The position numbers were made by a program, and so were the translations under genes. A model generated the notes under the pieces. The model was not told the origin of the DNA, searched no databases, and saw only the letters and a program-made list of their open reading frames with translations. From JBPRGG01 sp051418075 (GTDB taxonomy: Bacteria > Bacteroidota > Bacteroidia > Cytophagales > Cyclobacteriaceae), in the NCBI GenBank assembly GCA_051418075.1, contig JBPRGG010000037.1, positions 1-64,000 on the forward strand: a stretch of DNA of 64,000 bases. The letters are read 5' to 3'. Positions 62,579 through 64,000 of the stretch are shown one piece after another (positions within the stretch are counted from its first letter, which is position 1; each line of letters starts with the position of its first letter).

Positions 62579-63883
62579 ATGAAAAACCTTCAAAAACTTT
62601 TAATTTTTCTGGTAATGGGATTTTGTGCATTTGCCTGTCAGAATGAATCTGAGCCTGATGCCCCTCAAATCCTTTTGCAAAACAACAGCGATCTGGAGTA
62701 TACAGATGCTCCGGTGACCATTTCATTCCAGGAAATTCAAGATTTTTTTCCTGACATTTCCAGCCAGCAATTTCCACTACTGATGGATAGTACCGGGCAA
62801 ATTATACCTAGCCAAACTGACGACCTTGATTTCAATGGCATCTGGGATGAATATGCCTTTGTCTATTCAGTTCCGGCCAATGCTCAGGTGACATTAAACC
62901 TGAAACTGGTACCAGTTGATTCTGTACCGGTATTTCCCCCACGAACCAATGTGAATTTTGGGGTGAGAAAGTCGGAATCAGAGACTGTGAAACCGGTTAC
63001 ATCTTTTAATCTGGCTGCCAATCAGATTAAACGAGGAGGATATAATCCCTACCAGATGGATGGGGTGGCCTGGGAAAATGACAAAATTGGATTTCGACAT
63101 TATTTTGATGGACGTAATACCCGGGATCTGTTTGGTAAGCTTACTGAAACCATGGTCCTTGATACAGTGGGGATCTCCGATACCGGTGAGGCTATTGATG
63201 ATTATCATGTTATGGAACCCTGGGGCCGGGATGTGTTGAGTGTGGGTACTTCTTTAGGCGCCGGCGGCCTGGGTGTCAAGATCAATGGTCAAACCTATCG
63301 ATTGGGTATTGGCTTAACTGATTCAGTAAATAATATTAAAGAGTCCCGTTACCGGCTGATAAACGAAGGCCCGGTTAGGTCCCTTTTTCAATTGGTTTTT
63401 GAAGACTGGCAGGTTGGTCAGCAAATCCTGGATGTGGCAGAAGTAGTCTCCATCTGGGCCGGACAAAACTATTACCAAAACCAGATTACCCTGACTGAGG
63501 CACCGGGCAAACAAACACTGGTAGTTGGCCTGGTAAACAGTAACAATGATAGGCCCCTGATGGTATTGGAAGAAAATCCAGGTTTGATAGCTCTGGCCAC
63601 CCATGATAAGCAAACTTATGAAAAGGAGTTTTATCTGGGTTTGGCCCTGATCTTACCCAAAGATCATTACCAGGGCTATGATACAGCTCCGGATCAGGGA
63701 GAAGGGATCACTACCAGTTATAATGCCCTGATAGCACTTGATAATCAAAATAGTTTCACTTTTTATACACTGGCTGGATGGGGTATGAGTGATGAACGTT
63801 TTAAAGACAGAAATTATTTTGAAAGTTATGTCAGGGAAAGCATTCAAAAGCTAAATCAACCCTTACAGGTAACTTTACAATAG
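62579..63883 (+). CDS. DUF4861 lipoprotein
   Basis: 434 residues. A signal peptide and lipobox (AFAC, Cys20) then the DUF4861 body (about 30-430): LQNNSDLEYTDAPVTISF, SVPANAQVTLNLKLVP, GVAWENDKIGFRHYFDGRNTRDLFGK, and VMEPWGRDVLSVGTSLGAGGLG. The family is found in polysaccharide-degradation loci of Bacteroidota and is thought to act on sugars in the periplasm; activity not shown. A short gap of 3 bases separates it from the next partial gene. Confidence 0.85.
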   Translation: MKNLQKLLIFLVMGFCAFACQNESEPDAPQILLQNNSDLEYTDAPVTISFQEIQDFFPDISSQQFPLLMDSTGQIIPSQTDDLDFNGIWDEYAFVYSVPANAQVTLNLKLVPVDSVPVFPPRTNVNFGVRKSESETVKPVTSFNLAANQIKRGGYNPYQMDGVAWENDKIGFRHYFDGRNTRDLFGKLTETMVLDTVGISDTGEAIDDYHVMEPWGRDVLSVGTSLGAGGLGVKINGQTYRLGIGLTDSVNNIKESRYRLINEGPVRSLFQLVFEDWQVGQQILDVAEVVSIWAGQNYYQNQITLTEAPGKQTLVVGLVNSNNDRPLMVLEENPGLIALATHDKQTYEKEFYLGLALILPKDHYQGYDTAPDQGEGITTSYNALIALDNQNSFTFYTLAGWGMSDERFKDRNYFESYVRESIQKLNQPLQVTLQ

Positions 63884-63886
63884 CTT

Positions 63887-64000
63887 ATGAACCTGGTTTT
63901 GCCAATTTTCTGGTGGATGCTTTTAGGATTAAATCCCGGGGTTGAACCTAAAGAAAAGCAATTGATCTTTTCTGATGATTTTTCTGATTCAAGCAGGTTT
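63887..64000 (+). CDS. Secreted protein, 5' end only
   Basis: ATG 63887 starts a frame that stays open to the window end (38 codons). It begins MNLVLPIFWWMLLG, a signal peptide, then KEKQLIFSDDFSDSSRF, a segment of the type found at the start of secreted glycan-active or concanavalin-like proteins. Likely cotranscribed with the DUF4861 gene, 3 bases away. The rest lies outside the window. Confidence 0.6.
   Translation, partial: MNLVLPIFWWMLLGLNPGVEPKEKQLIFSDDFSDSSRF

Noticed and set aside
1..64000. tRNA, rRNA, CRISPR array or replication origin
   Set aside because: The intergenic regions were read for cloverleaf-like ends, regular spaced repeats and clustered DnaA-type boxes; none was seen, though a scan by eye can miss small RNAs.

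Overview
The window is chromosomal DNA from a member of the Bacteroidota, most likely a Cytophagales-type bacterium. The evidence is a TonB-dependent receptor with an N-terminal carboxypeptidase-regulatory plug, many families typical of the phylum (DUF5723, DUF4861, DUF1080, DUF5996, TlpA-like proteins with DUF4369-like fronts), many lipoproteins, few Shine-Dalgarno sequences, and promoters of the Bacteroidota form TTTG-N18-TAnnTTTG. No rRNA, tRNA or CRISPR array was seen. Base composition is moderate to AT-rich throughout, with an especially AT-rich left edge.

Left part (1-20.7 kb): a lipoprotein cut by the window edge and a tyrosine recombinase whose -7 promoter box is overlapped by a perfect palindrome. 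Then come a giant alpha-2-macroglobulin-type protein with an embedded TonB C-terminal domain, a divergent serine hydrolase, a methyltransferase, a DUF5996 protein, a small lipoprotein, a PQQ-type sugar dehydrogenase, and an intergenic region holding a MITE-like element with 25-bp perfect inverted repeats. Next are a lipoprotein deiminase, an ECF sigma factor with an overlapping membrane protein, an OB-fold lipoprotein/PepSY pair, a NIF3 protein, an esterase, a phosphofructokinase, a twice-frameshifted pseudogene and a DinB protein.

Middle (20.9-40.8 kb): an Mla-type lipid transport operon (MCE protein, PqiC-like lipoprotein, STAS-MlaE fusion, ATPase) diverges from icmF (fused isobutyryl-CoA mutase). 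An envelope module follows (lipoprotein, DUF5723 barrel, propeller-OmpA protein) that resembles PorP/PorE parts of type IX secretion. After it lie YecH, a macrodomain protein, a DUF1080 protein, two tandem thioredoxin-like paralogues, a TetR regulator with a candidate three-site operator, and an M61 peptidase.

Uronate operon (41.0-48.4 kb): uxaE-uxaC-kdgK-eda-TRAP (P, Q, M), preceded by a consensus promoter and carrying an intrinsic terminator between the binding protein and the membrane subunits. Import through TRAP feeds isomerisation (UxaC), tagaturonate/fructuronate epimerisation (UxaE), and, after UxuB/UxuA which are not in the window, KDG phosphorylation and KDPG cleavage.

Right part (48.5-64 kb): a small degenerate GIY-YIG-like protein, proC, a Dabb protein, rpe followed by a TonB receptor, an LpoB/COG3014 cell-wall pair, an acyltransferase, a lytic transglycosylase, an unknown multi-pass membrane protein, a CPBP protease, PdeM, a phytanoyl-CoA dioxygenase, a SET-domain protein, and the start of a DUF4861 locus of the kind found in polysaccharide degradation.
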